A DNA stretch of 22,204 nucleotides from Anaerolineales bacterium UBA6663 (GTDB lineage: Bacteria > Chloroflexota > Anaerolineae > Anaerolineales > UBA6663): assembly GCA_002455335.1 (NCBI GenBank), contig DKKP01000393.1:65571-87774 (forward strand), read 5' to 3'. Under the pieces are notes generated by a model. It had not been told where the DNA came from. It made no database searches and saw nothing but the letters and a program-made list of their open reading frames with translations. This document shows, in pieces, positions 14,641 through 21,845 of the stretch. A program made the position numbers and the translations under genes. Each line of letters starts with the position of its first letter. The stretch's first letter is position 1.

Positions 14641-16134
14641 GTGGGCGGTCTCAAACTTCCGCTGATCTTCCAAAACGGCATGGTCCTGCAGCGCAGGAAA
14701 CCCGTCTGCATCTGGGGGTGGGCAGCCGACGGCGCCCAGATCGCGGTGCAATGTGCGGGGGAAAGCGCGCTTGCCATTGCGAAAGAGGGCCGATGGAAGG
14801 CCTTCCTCCCGCCGATGGAAGCGGGAACTGGATATACGCTCCGGATCACCTGCGATGACGGCGAGAGGGTCATCGACGATGTGGCGGTCGGTGAAGTATG
14901 GCTTGCGAGCGGTCAGTCCAACATGGAGTTTCTGCTCAGAGACGATGCTGATGCAGCCAGCGCCGCACAGATCGAGCATGCCAACGTCCGCTGCTTTGAA
15001 GTGCCGAAGATCGCGTACCCGGGCCAGGAAAATGACAGAGACTATTCCGCGGTGGGATGCTGGCGCAAGGCCCTCGGGAAAGAGGCGCTGTATTTCACAG
15101 CCGTGGGTTTCTACTTTGCAGAGGAGCTCTATCGGTCGCTGAACGTGCCGGTTGGCATCATCAACTGCACCTGGGGAGGCATATCCGCCAGCGTGTTCAT
15201 GGGCGAGGAATACCTGACCGGGCGGCTGGGGTTCTTCATCGAGAGAGCCAGAGAGGCGCAGTCGAAGATCGAGCCCGAGACCGAACTCGAGCGGTACAGG
15301 GCGCTCCAAAAAACGATCGATGCCTTGCCCATCGACAATAGCAAACCGAACCTGGCCCCCTTCCAGCCCGATCCATCGATGCTGGACTCGCTGGCGGAGA
15401 TGAACGCCCTGCAGTTGTCCACTTATTCTCCCTTTCGACCCTGCGGGCTGTATGAAACGATGCTCAAGACCATTGTTCCCTACAGCCTCAGCGGCGTGCT
15501 CTGGTATCAGGGCGAGACAGACTCATCCTTTCCTGAACTCTATGAAGAGCTCATGGCTGCCATGATCGTCAACTGGCGAGATCTGTGGCATGAAGAGTTG
15601 CCCTTCATCCTGGTGCAGTTGGCGTCGTTTGAGCGCATGTTCGAGCCGTTGGATTTTGTGCCCATCCGCGCCATTCAGGAGCGTCTGACAAAGACCGTGA
15701 ACAAAGTATGGCTCGCCTGCGCCATGGACGTGGGGATGCGTTACGACGTCCATCCGAAGCAAAAGCGACCCGTGGGTGAGAGGCTGGCCCGGCAGGCGCT
15801 ATCGAAGGTCTATGGTCGCCCGATCCTGGCGGATTCCCCGACGGTCGAAGGCTGCCGGAGAGAGGGCGCAGAGATCACCATCCGGTTTGCTCACGCGGGT
15901 CACGGGCTTGAATGCCGTGGTGATCGGCCGCAGACCGTGGATGTGCGGATCAATGACACCCTCGTGAGCGAATCGGAGATCAGCGTGCATGACAGCGTAA
16001 TGCTGATCTCCTCACCGGAGTTGGACAGGGAAGGGCCCGTGACGGTCGAATTCTGCTGGCATCCCTATTGCGAAGACACCGTTTACAACAGTGCCGGACT
16101 TCCGGCGTTGCCGTTCGTGTGCCGGATCGAGTAG
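14641..16134 (+). CDS. Sialate O-acetylesterase-like carbohydrate esterase (SASA family)
   Basis: A 497-residue protein if it starts at GTG 14641 (AGGCGGG about 8 nt upstream, 1 nt after the previous stop). GTG 14632, overlapping the phosphorylase gene by 8 nt, is an alternative. The first 80 residues are the beta-rich N-terminal domain (LIFQNGMVLQRRKPVCIWGW). The SGNH-type hydrolase follows, with nucleophile S93 in WLASGQSNMEF, the GVLWYQGETDS block, and the Asp/His pair in GMRYDVHPKQKRPVGERLA. These are the marks of the SASA family (PF03629), which removes acetyl groups from sialic acids, xylan or other sugars. There is no signal peptide, so it would act in the cytoplasm on an imported acetylated sugar. 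No sialic acid genes are nearby, so an acetyl-oligosaccharide is a better guess than sialate. Confidence 0.85.
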   Translation: MGGLKLPLIFQNGMVLQRRKPVCIWGWAADGAQIAVQCAGESALAIAKEGRWKAFLPPMEAGTGYTLRITCDDGERVIDDVAVGEVWLASGQSNMEFLLRDDADAASAAQIEHANVRCFEVPKIAYPGQENDRDYSAVGCWRKALGKEALYFTAVGFYFAEELYRSLNVPVGIINCTWGGISASVFMGEEYLTGRLGFFIERAREAQSKIEPETELERYRALQKTIDALPIDNSKPNLAPFQPDPSMLDSLAEMNALQLSTYSPFRPCGLYETMLKTIVPYSLSGVLWYQGETDSSFPELYEELMAAMIVNWRDLWHEELPFILVQLASFERMFEPLDFVPIRAIQERLTKTVNKVWLACAMDVGMRYDVHPKQKRPVGERLARQALSKVYGRPILADSPTVEGCRREGAEITIRFAHAGHGLECRGDRPQTVDVRINDTLVSESEISVHDSVMLISSPELDREGPVTVEFCWHPYCEDTVYNSAGLPALPFVCRIE

Positions 16135-16155
16135 GCGAAACCCACGCTCCTCGGT

Positions 16156-16176
16156 GACGACGACCCTCTCGTTGTC
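16156..16176 (+). other. Stem-loop between the SASA esterase and the first PF00756 esterase
   Basis: GACGACGA (16156-16163), loop CCCTC, TCGTTGTC (16169-16176) pair over 8 bp with one G-T wobble. No T-tract follows, so it is not a clear terminator. It is in an 85-bp gap, one of the two largest within this operon, and could be an mRNA processing or stabilising element that separates the transporter/phosphorylase part from the esterase part. Confidence 0.4.
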
Positions 16177-16219
16177 TGAGCCATTCGTGATGAGCCGAAA
16201 GTAAAGGCTGGAGGATCAC

Positions 16220-17056
16220 ATGTCCGTTCTGCAGTACACGTTTGAAAGCGATTGCCTCAAGAACAACACCCAGATCACCGTGATCCTGCCGGACAAGCCA
16301 AGACAACTCACGCCCGCGCAGTTCTACGGGAACGGACGCAAATACAAGGTGCTCTGGCTGCTGCATGGGACTTTTGGTGACCATACCGACTGGCTCCGCA
16401 AGACGAACATCGAGATGTACGCCACCGAGCGAAATCTTGTGGTCGTCATGCCGTCGGCTCTGAACTCCAACTACTCCAATTGGAACGACTACATGCTTGG
16501 CTTCAAGATGTACGACTTCCTCACCGAAGAATTGATGCCGTTGATCTACGGCTGGTTTCCGGTGTCTGACAGGCGGGAGGACAACTTCATCGCGGGGCTG
16601 AGCATGGGCGGCCGCGGCACGATCAAATTCGCGGTCAACCACCCCGAAAAATTCGCCGCCGCCGCGGTTCTCTCGGCGACTCCGATGGATATGTCCTCCA
16701 TGGGACCAGACAACGAGTCCCCCTTCCTCGACACAAACAACGAAAGAGTGAGGACCACGCTTGCCAACGCCGGAGGACTTGAAGCGTTCCTCAATTCCAA
16801 CGAACACGTCTGGGCGATCCTGGATAGGCTTGCGCCCACCGGCACCTTGCCACGGTTGATGTTCGCCTGTGGCCAGGAAGATGAACTGCTCTTCAAGTAC
16901 TACAAGATCTTCCAGGAGCATGCTCACGAGATCGGCCTGGCCGCGCACTGGTTCGAGTTGCCGGGCTACAAACATGAGTGGCGCTTCTGGGATCTGGCTA
17001 TTCAAGAGGCGCTGGATTTCTTTGGCCTTGATGAAAGAGGCGGGAATCCGTATTGA
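16220..17056 (+). CDS. PF00756 (esterase D-like) alpha/beta-hydrolase, copy 1, triad intact
   Basis: A 278-residue protein with GGAGG 6 nt before ATG 16220. It has the alpha/beta-hydrolase order of the putative-esterase family (PF00756; S-formylglutathione hydrolase, tributyrin esterase EstA and feruloyl esterase relatives). The oxyanion strand is YKVLWLLHGTFGDHTDW, nucleophile S128 is in FIAGLSMGGRGT, the acid is probably D221 in CGQEDELLF, and H252 is in PGYKHEWRFWD. The full triad is therefore present. No signal peptide is seen, so it is cytoplasmic. Family members hydrolyse short acyl or hydroxycinnamoyl esters. It heads a run of three homologous genes and follows the SASA esterase by 85 bp, suggesting stepwise deacylation of one multiply acylated compound. 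The exact acyl group is unknown. Confidence 0.87.
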   Translation: MSVLQYTFESDCLKNNTQITVILPDKPRQLTPAQFYGNGRKYKVLWLLHGTFGDHTDWLRKTNIEMYATERNLVVVMPSALNSNYSNWNDYMLGFKMYDFLTEELMPLIYGWFPVSDRREDNFIAGLSMGGRGTIKFAVNHPEKFAAAAVLSATPMDMSSMGPDNESPFLDTNNERVRTTLANAGGLEAFLNSNEHVWAILDRLAPTGTLPRLMFACGQEDELLFKYYKIFQEHAHEIGLAAHWFELPGYKHEWRFWDLAIQEALDFFGLDERGGNPY

Positions 17057-17092
17057 ACCGACGAACGGATCTTCTTCCACAAGGAAGCGAGC

Positions 17093-17872
17093 ATGGCCTT
17101 TTTTGAATTCAACGCCCTATCCGTGGTGATGTGCGGCTCGTTCGCTGCCCGCGTCTTTCTCCCGGAGATGGACCGGCTGCAGCTGGGCGACAAAGAGCAC
17201 AGAACCAAATACCCGGTGCTCGTGCTCCTTCACGATTCGGGTGGGGCTGCCGTCGACTGGCAACAGACTCCCGCAGAGCGCTGCGCGGCGGAGCACGGGA
17301 TCTTCATCATCGCCCCGGATGTGCAACACGCGCTCGGCACGGACATGGTATACGGTCCGAAATACGAGACGTTCATCAGCGGCGAACTGCTGGGCATTTG
17401 CAGGAACCTGTTCCCCATCTCCCAGGATCCTGCGTCCACCTGGATCGGCGGCGTCGGCACGGGCGCGTACGGCGCCGTCAAGACCGCGATCCATCACCCA
17501 GAAGTGTTCAGCAAAGCCATCTCCATTGATGGCATCCTGGATATGGGTGCCATCATCAAAAAAGCCCTGGCGGGCGAAGAGACCGGCATTCGCCACGATG
17601 CAGCCTCACTGGCTGCGGTTTTCGGTGAGTTGAACCAGTTTGACGGAAGCGCAAACGATCTGTTTGCACTGGCCGAAAAGCTCATAGGCAACAGGTTCCT
17701 GTTTCTTTGTCAGAAGGGTCACAGACGGATCCGTGAGAACGTCGCCTTAGTGAACAAGCTGATGTCTGCGGCGGATTTTGCCACGATACCGACCGGCGCC
17801 GACGGCTTCAGTCAGCAGCGAAGCCTGCCCGAAGCCGTCCGATGGGCCTGTGCGGATAGGGTGACGATCTGA
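17093..17872 (+). CDS. PF00756-like esterase homologue lacking the catalytic triad (pseudoenzyme)
   Basis: A 259-residue intact frame with AAGGA before ATG 17093 and a 1-nt gap to the next gene. The fold is recognisable: YPVLVLLHDSGGAAVDW aligns with the oxyanion strand of its neighbours, NLFPISQDPASTWIGGVGTG with FPVSDRRED..FIAGLSMG, and HHPEVFSKAISIDG with HPEKFAAAAVLSA. The nucleophile elbow reads GVGTG, so G122 replaces Ser. The acid region (LCQKGHRRIRE) has no Asp where its neighbours have GQED, and the C-terminal His region (GADGFSQQRSLPEAV) has no His. All three catalytic residues thus appear to be missing, yet there are no frameshifts or stops. It is probably a conserved non-catalytic partner or binding protein, not a dead gene. 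A hydrolase with relocated residues cannot be excluded. Confidence 0.8.
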   Translation: MAFFEFNALSVVMCGSFAARVFLPEMDRLQLGDKEHRTKYPVLVLLHDSGGAAVDWQQTPAERCAAEHGIFIIAPDVQHALGTDMVYGPKYETFISGELLGICRNLFPISQDPASTWIGGVGTGAYGAVKTAIHHPEVFSKAISIDGILDMGAIIKKALAGEETGIRHDAASLAAVFGELNQFDGSANDLFALAEKLIGNRFLFLCQKGHRRIRENVALVNKLMSAADFATIPTGADGFSQQRSLPEAVRWACADRVTI

Positions 17873-17873
17873 A

Positions 17874-18683
17874 ATGGCGAACATCAGGCTTTATTACCAC
17901 TCCCAGGCGTTGCGGATGAAAGTTGGCGTCAACGTCATCATCCCGGAAAACACATGGGGCCATTCGCTGGCGGATCGGCCGCAGGGGTATCGATATCCCG
18001 TGTTGTGGCTGCAGTCCGGCGGCGGGTTCGATTACACCGACTGGCAGCGCTATACGGCGCTTGAACTCTACGCTGCCCAGGCCGGCATCGCGGTCGTGTG
18101 CAGCGGCACGTACTGCTCCGGGTACATGGACACGAAACACGGGGACTTCAAATACTTCACCCAGCTTTCCATCGAGACCCCGCAGGTCGTGCGGCACCTG
18201 TTTCCGTTGTCTGAGGATCCGGCTCAGAACTACATCGCAGGCTTTTCGATGGGCGGCTACGGAAGCCTCAAGTGGATGCTGAGGGATCCGGAGCAGTTCG
18301 CGGCCTTCGGCTTGTTTTCGGGGGTGAAGAACATCGCCGACCTGCTCCCTGAGGAGGAGGACAACTCCGATAGCTTCTTCATGTTCGCCAGCGCGTTTGG
18401 CCGCAAGGCGAATATCGAAAACACTGAGGACGACATCTGCTACATGATCAAGAAGCAGAAGTCGGCCGGTAAGAAGTTCCCCAAGGGCTATATCGCCACG
18501 GGTCAGGAAGATACCCATTACCGCGACAACGTGGAGTACATGAACGAATATCGGGCACTCGGGCTCGAATTTGTTGAGGTCATCGATCACGGCGCCCACA
18601 ACTGGGAATACTGCGACAAGCATGTCAAGAAGTTCATTGACTGGTTGGGCATCGAAGATACCTACAAGAGGCTAACCGAGTGA
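17874..18683 (+). CDS. PF00756 (esterase D-like) alpha/beta-hydrolase, copy 3, triad intact
   Basis: A 269-residue cytoplasmic esterase whose ATG lies 1 nt after the stop of the pseudoenzyme, so the two are translationally linked. The key segments are YPVLWLQSGGGFDYTDW (oxyanion region), YIAGFSMGGYGSLKW with the nucleophile Ser, TGQEDTHYRDN with the likely acid Asp, and DHGAHNWEYCDKHVKKFIDWLG with the likely His. It is homologous to the genes at 16220 and 17093, but the sequences are well diverged, so the array is an old duplication. Tight coupling to the inactive homologue raises the possibility of a heteromeric active/inactive pair. Confidence 0.87.
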   Translation: MANIRLYYHSQALRMKVGVNVIIPENTWGHSLADRPQGYRYPVLWLQSGGGFDYTDWQRYTALELYAAQAGIAVVCSGTYCSGYMDTKHGDFKYFTQLSIETPQVVRHLFPLSEDPAQNYIAGFSMGGYGSLKWMLRDPEQFAAFGLFSGVKNIADLLPEEEDNSDSFFMFASAFGRKANIENTEDDICYMIKKQKSAGKKFPKGYIATGQEDTHYRDNVEYMNEYRALGLEFVEVIDHGAHNWEYCDKHVKKFIDWLGIEDTYKRLTE

Positions 18684-18711
18684 TCCATCCAGAGCAGGAA
18701 AGGTACTTCGG

Positions 18712-20241
18712 ATGAAAACCGAGAACATGCGGCTGCGTCCCGGAACGCCGGACGATGATAACCGGGATTATCTGCCCGAAAGAATCAAGGGCAGCGACAT
18801 CGTCGTCAATGAGAACGGCAACAATTCACAGCCTTACCCCGAAAAGCTTCGCGAATTCAACGAAGCGCTCACAACAAATGGAAAGAACGCCGTCTGGTAC
18901 GAATATGTGCCGTCCGGCTATGACCCGGGCCAGAAGACGCCGCTTGTCGTCTCTCTGCACGGCGGCCTGATGACGGGCTGGGGACAGGCGATCTACAGGT
19001 CCTGGACCCTCATGGCGGATAAGCACGGCTTCATCGTCGTCTTCCCCAATGCCACCGAAAGGCGCATCTGGTGTGTCCCCTGGGGCAAATGGCGCTTCGA
19101 CGACGCCAGGCAGGAAAACGAACCGGCCCCTGGGGAGATCCCCGCGGCCCCGGCGGACATGAAAGATAACCACGATGCCCAGATGATCCTGGCGCTCATC
19201 GAAAAGATGAAGGAGAAGTACAACGTCGATGAGGAGCGCATCTTCATGCAGGGCATGTCCATGGGTGACCTGATGACGTCGCAGTTCGCGCGCCACTACG
19301 GCCACATCCTGGCAGGGGCTGCGGGGTCAGGGTGCGCCACGTTCCTCTCGCTGTTGTACGAAACAGACGGCAGGATCAAGAACCAGGGCGGGCATCTCGA
19401 CATCTGGCAATCAAGGCCCGAACTGAATGATATCCCGCCCGACAAGCCTGAAGCGCTGAACGTCAACAAGTACAACCGCTATTACTGGATGCGCATCAAC
19501 GGCTGCGGCCCGATCCCGGAGATCAGCATTGTCGGAGAAGACAACTTTGCGTTCTACAAGGGCAGCCAAGCCGACGTGACCTACCTGGACATCAAGAACC
19601 GCGACCACGGCCAGACGTTTGACGACGCGGCGCTGATCTGGAACTACATGTTCTCGGGCGTGCGCCGAAAAGCGGATGGCACGATCGTTCACACGGAATC
19701 CAACACTCCACGTAAGGGCGATGCGTTTGCCATAGCGGCTGCTAAAAACTGCGGCAATGCCTGGTTCAACAACAAGGTCACGTCGATGCGGACGAAGGCC
19801 GTGTCCTGGCAGAAGCTCAAATACCACGGACTGAACGGCGGGCAGAAGGTCAGGGGAGAGTATCTGTGCGTGCCGCTCTCCTTCCTGAGCGAGGCCTTCG
19901 GCGGGACGTATGAGCCCGTTGAGGGTGCGCTGACGGCTGTCGTTACCCTCAAAGATGGCCGAGTCCTGCAGTTCGCCCGGGGCAGCATAGGGTGCGTGAT
20001 CGATGACACACTTCGCAGCATGTACTGCGAGGCCCTGCACCGCGACGGCGAACTGCTCGTGTCGATCGAGTGGTTCTGCCGCTACTTGTTCGGGTTGGAT
20101 GTTTCGTCCTGCGATGAAACCGTCTACGTGACGGATCACTTTTCCGTCCTGTCCGCCAACATGGCAGACCTCATCAAGGATCTGCTGCACACCGACGGGC
20201 AGCTTCCGGACTACGAGAAGCTGACTGAGTTCGCCAGGTAA
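18712..20241 (+). CDS. PHB-depolymerase/feruloyl-esterase-like hydrolase with C-terminal stalk domain, copy A
   Basis: A 509-residue two-domain protein. Residues 1-50 carry a conserved leader (GSDIVVNENGNNSQPYP). Residues 60-315 are an alpha/beta-hydrolase of the PHB depolymerase/LpqC/CE1 type: PLVVSLHGGLMTGWGQ, nucleophile S183 in IFMQGMSMGDLMTSQFARHY, and probable catalytic H299 in KNRDHGQTFDD. Residues about 365-480 resemble the copper amine oxidase N-like 'stalk' domain (PF07833): GEYLCVPLSFLSEAFGGTYE, TAVVTLKDGRVLQFARG, DGELLVSIEWFCRYLFGLD. Such stalk domains usually occur in exported cell-surface proteins, but no signal peptide is present here. Five Cys (386, 428, 439, 456, 467) are shared with copy B. 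It probably removes an acyl or hydroxycinnamoyl group from the imported sugar; the stalk may bind the substrate or mediate assembly. The start has a modest AAAGG. Confidence 0.82.
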   Translation: MKTENMRLRPGTPDDDNRDYLPERIKGSDIVVNENGNNSQPYPEKLREFNEALTTNGKNAVWYEYVPSGYDPGQKTPLVVSLHGGLMTGWGQAIYRSWTLMADKHGFIVVFPNATERRIWCVPWGKWRFDDARQENEPAPGEIPAAPADMKDNHDAQMILALIEKMKEKYNVDEERIFMQGMSMGDLMTSQFARHYGHILAGAAGSGCATFLSLLYETDGRIKNQGGHLDIWQSRPELNDIPPDKPEALNVNKYNRYYWMRINGCGPIPEISIVGEDNFAFYKGSQADVTYLDIKNRDHGQTFDDAALIWNYMFSGVRRKADGTIVHTESNTPRKGDAFAIAAAKNCGNAWFNNKVTSMRTKAVSWQKLKYHGLNGGQKVRGEYLCVPLSFLSEAFGGTYEPVEGALTAVVTLKDGRVLQFARGSIGCVIDDTLRSMYCEALHRDGELLVSIEWFCRYLFGLDVSSCDETVYVTDHFSVLSANMADLIKDLLHTDGQLPDYEKLTEFAR

Positions 20242-20262
20242 GGCGATTCGGGAGACACCATC

Positions 20263-21774
20263 ATGAAGAGCAAAGTGACACTGCGCGCCGGCACGCCCGA
20301 TGACAACAACCGGACCTACCTGCCTGAGGCGATCAAGGGCAGTGACATCGTCGTCAACGAAAACGGCAATAACTCCCAGCCTTATCCGAAGGGGCTGAAG
20401 GAGTGTCACGGCGTGATCGCCGACGGCCTTGAGGACACCTGGTACGAATATGTGCCCGCCAGCTATGACCCGGCCAAGAAAGTGCCGCTCGTGATCGGCA
20501 ACCATGGCGGCCTGATGACCGGCTGGGGGCATGCAATCTACACATCCTGGACGCTGGTGGCCGACCGGGAGGGTTTTATCGCCGTATTCCCGGACGCCCA
20601 TTCGCTGAGAATGTGGCAGGTCAAGGGCGTGTTCGACAACTTCGATCCCCGCGACGCGCCTGACCTCCCGATCCAGACCGTGCCGGAAAGCATGGAGGAA
20701 AACCACGACATGAACTTCCTGCTCGGACTCATCGAGCAGATGAAGCAGAAGTACAACATCGACGAAGGCCGCATCTTCATGCAGGGCATGTCGATGGGCA
20801 ACCTGATGACGACCCAGTTCGCCCGCTATTACGGCCATGTCCTGGCCGGCGCGGCCGGCTCCGGAGGCCCTACCCGGCCGGATATGCTGTTCGACAAGGA
20901 CGGCGCCGTCCTCAATGAAGCCGGTCCGCTCGCCGTCTGGCAGTCAAGGCCGGAGAACAATGGGACGCCTCCCGGGAAGCAATACAGCGAGTTCACGGTC
21001 AACAAATACAGCCGCTTCTACTGGATGAAGATCAACGAGTGTGACCCCGTCCCGCAGATCAGCATCGTCGGCGAGAACAACTTCGCCTTCTATCAGGGCA
21101 AAAAGGCCGACCTTGTTTATCTCGATATCAAGAACCGCGACCATGGTCAGACCTTCGATGAGGCCTTCCTGTATTGGGACTACCTCTTCTCCGGCACCCG
21201 ACGCCAACCCGATGGCACGATCGTCCACACCGACACCCTGATCCCGCGCAAGGGTGACTCGTTCGCGATCGCTCTGACCGATGACTGCGACAAGGCGTGG
21301 TTCAACAACAGCATCAAGCCAATGGGCCATCCCGCCATTCGCTGGCAGAAGTTGAAGTACCACGGCCTGAACGGTGGACAGAAGGTCAGAGGCGAATACC
21401 TTTGCGCTCCCCTGTCATTCTTGTGCGAGGTGTTCGGCGCGACGTATGAACCCAGCCAGGATACGCTTACCGCGGTGGTGACCCTGTCAGATGGCAGAGC
21501 CCTGCAGTTCGCGCGCGGCAGCATCGGCTGCGTGATCGACGATGACCTTCGCAGCATGTATTGCGAGGCCTTGCACCGCGACGGTGAGTTGCACGTGAGC
21601 GTCGAATGGTTCTGCCGGTATCTGCTGAACCTGCAGGTGTCCGCGTGCAACGGCGTGGTGTATATCACCGACCACTTTGCGGAACTGTCGACCTTCATGG
21701 CGGACCTGATCAAGGATCTGCTCCACGACAGGGCCTTCCCGAACGACTTCAAAGACATCGACATAGAGGCCTGA
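20263..21774 (+). CDS. PHB-depolymerase/feruloyl-esterase-like hydrolase with C-terminal stalk domain, copy B
   Basis: A 503-residue paralogue of the preceding gene, beginning 21 nt after its stop with GGGAG before the ATG. The same order is kept: leader GSDIVVNENGNNSQPYP, oxyanion region GNHGGLMTGWGH, nucleophile S177 in FMQGMSMGNLMTTQFARYY, probable H294 in KNRDHGQTFDE, and the stalk-like domain from about 360 (GEYLCAPLSFLCEVFGATYE; DGELHVSVEWFCRYLLNLQV). The stalk is more strongly conserved between copies than the hydrolase lid region around 115-145, where copy A has WCVPWGKWRFDD and B has WQVKGVFDNFDP. That lid is where substrate choice would be set, so the copies probably act on different acyl positions or groups. 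No signal peptide is visible. Confidence 0.82.
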   Translation: MKSKVTLRAGTPDDNNRTYLPEAIKGSDIVVNENGNNSQPYPKGLKECHGVIADGLEDTWYEYVPASYDPAKKVPLVIGNHGGLMTGWGHAIYTSWTLVADREGFIAVFPDAHSLRMWQVKGVFDNFDPRDAPDLPIQTVPESMEENHDMNFLLGLIEQMKQKYNIDEGRIFMQGMSMGNLMTTQFARYYGHVLAGAAGSGGPTRPDMLFDKDGAVLNEAGPLAVWQSRPENNGTPPGKQYSEFTVNKYSRFYWMKINECDPVPQISIVGENNFAFYQGKKADLVYLDIKNRDHGQTFDEAFLYWDYLFSGTRRQPDGTIVHTDTLIPRKGDSFAIALTDDCDKAWFNNSIKPMGHPAIRWQKLKYHGLNGGQKVRGEYLCAPLSFLCEVFGATYEPSQDTLTAVVTLSDGRALQFARGSIGCVIDDDLRSMYCEALHRDGELHVSVEWFCRYLLNLQVSACNGVVYITDHFAELSTFMADLIKDLLHDRAFPNDFKDIDIEA

Positions 21775-21845
21775 ACGCGTAAGCGGAACGCAGTGAACTT
21801 CTCTCTGCACCTCAAGGCGCAGGTCGTAATCGTTGGAGTAATGAG

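Noticed and set aside
14641..16134. A sialic acid utilisation locus based on the SASA-family protein
   Set aside because: No sialate lyase, kinase, epimerase or sialidase is present; the family name covers many sugar acetylesterases.
15980..17080. A 366-codon open frame on the minus strand opposite the first PF00756 esterase
   Set aside because: Composition is rich in Arg/His/Val with no family motif; the plus-strand gene has a full catalytic triad and ribosome binding site.
19411..20838. A 475-codon open frame on the minus strand across hydrolase copies A and B
   Set aside because: It spans the junction of two convincing plus-strand genes and has no recognisable domain or ribosome binding site.
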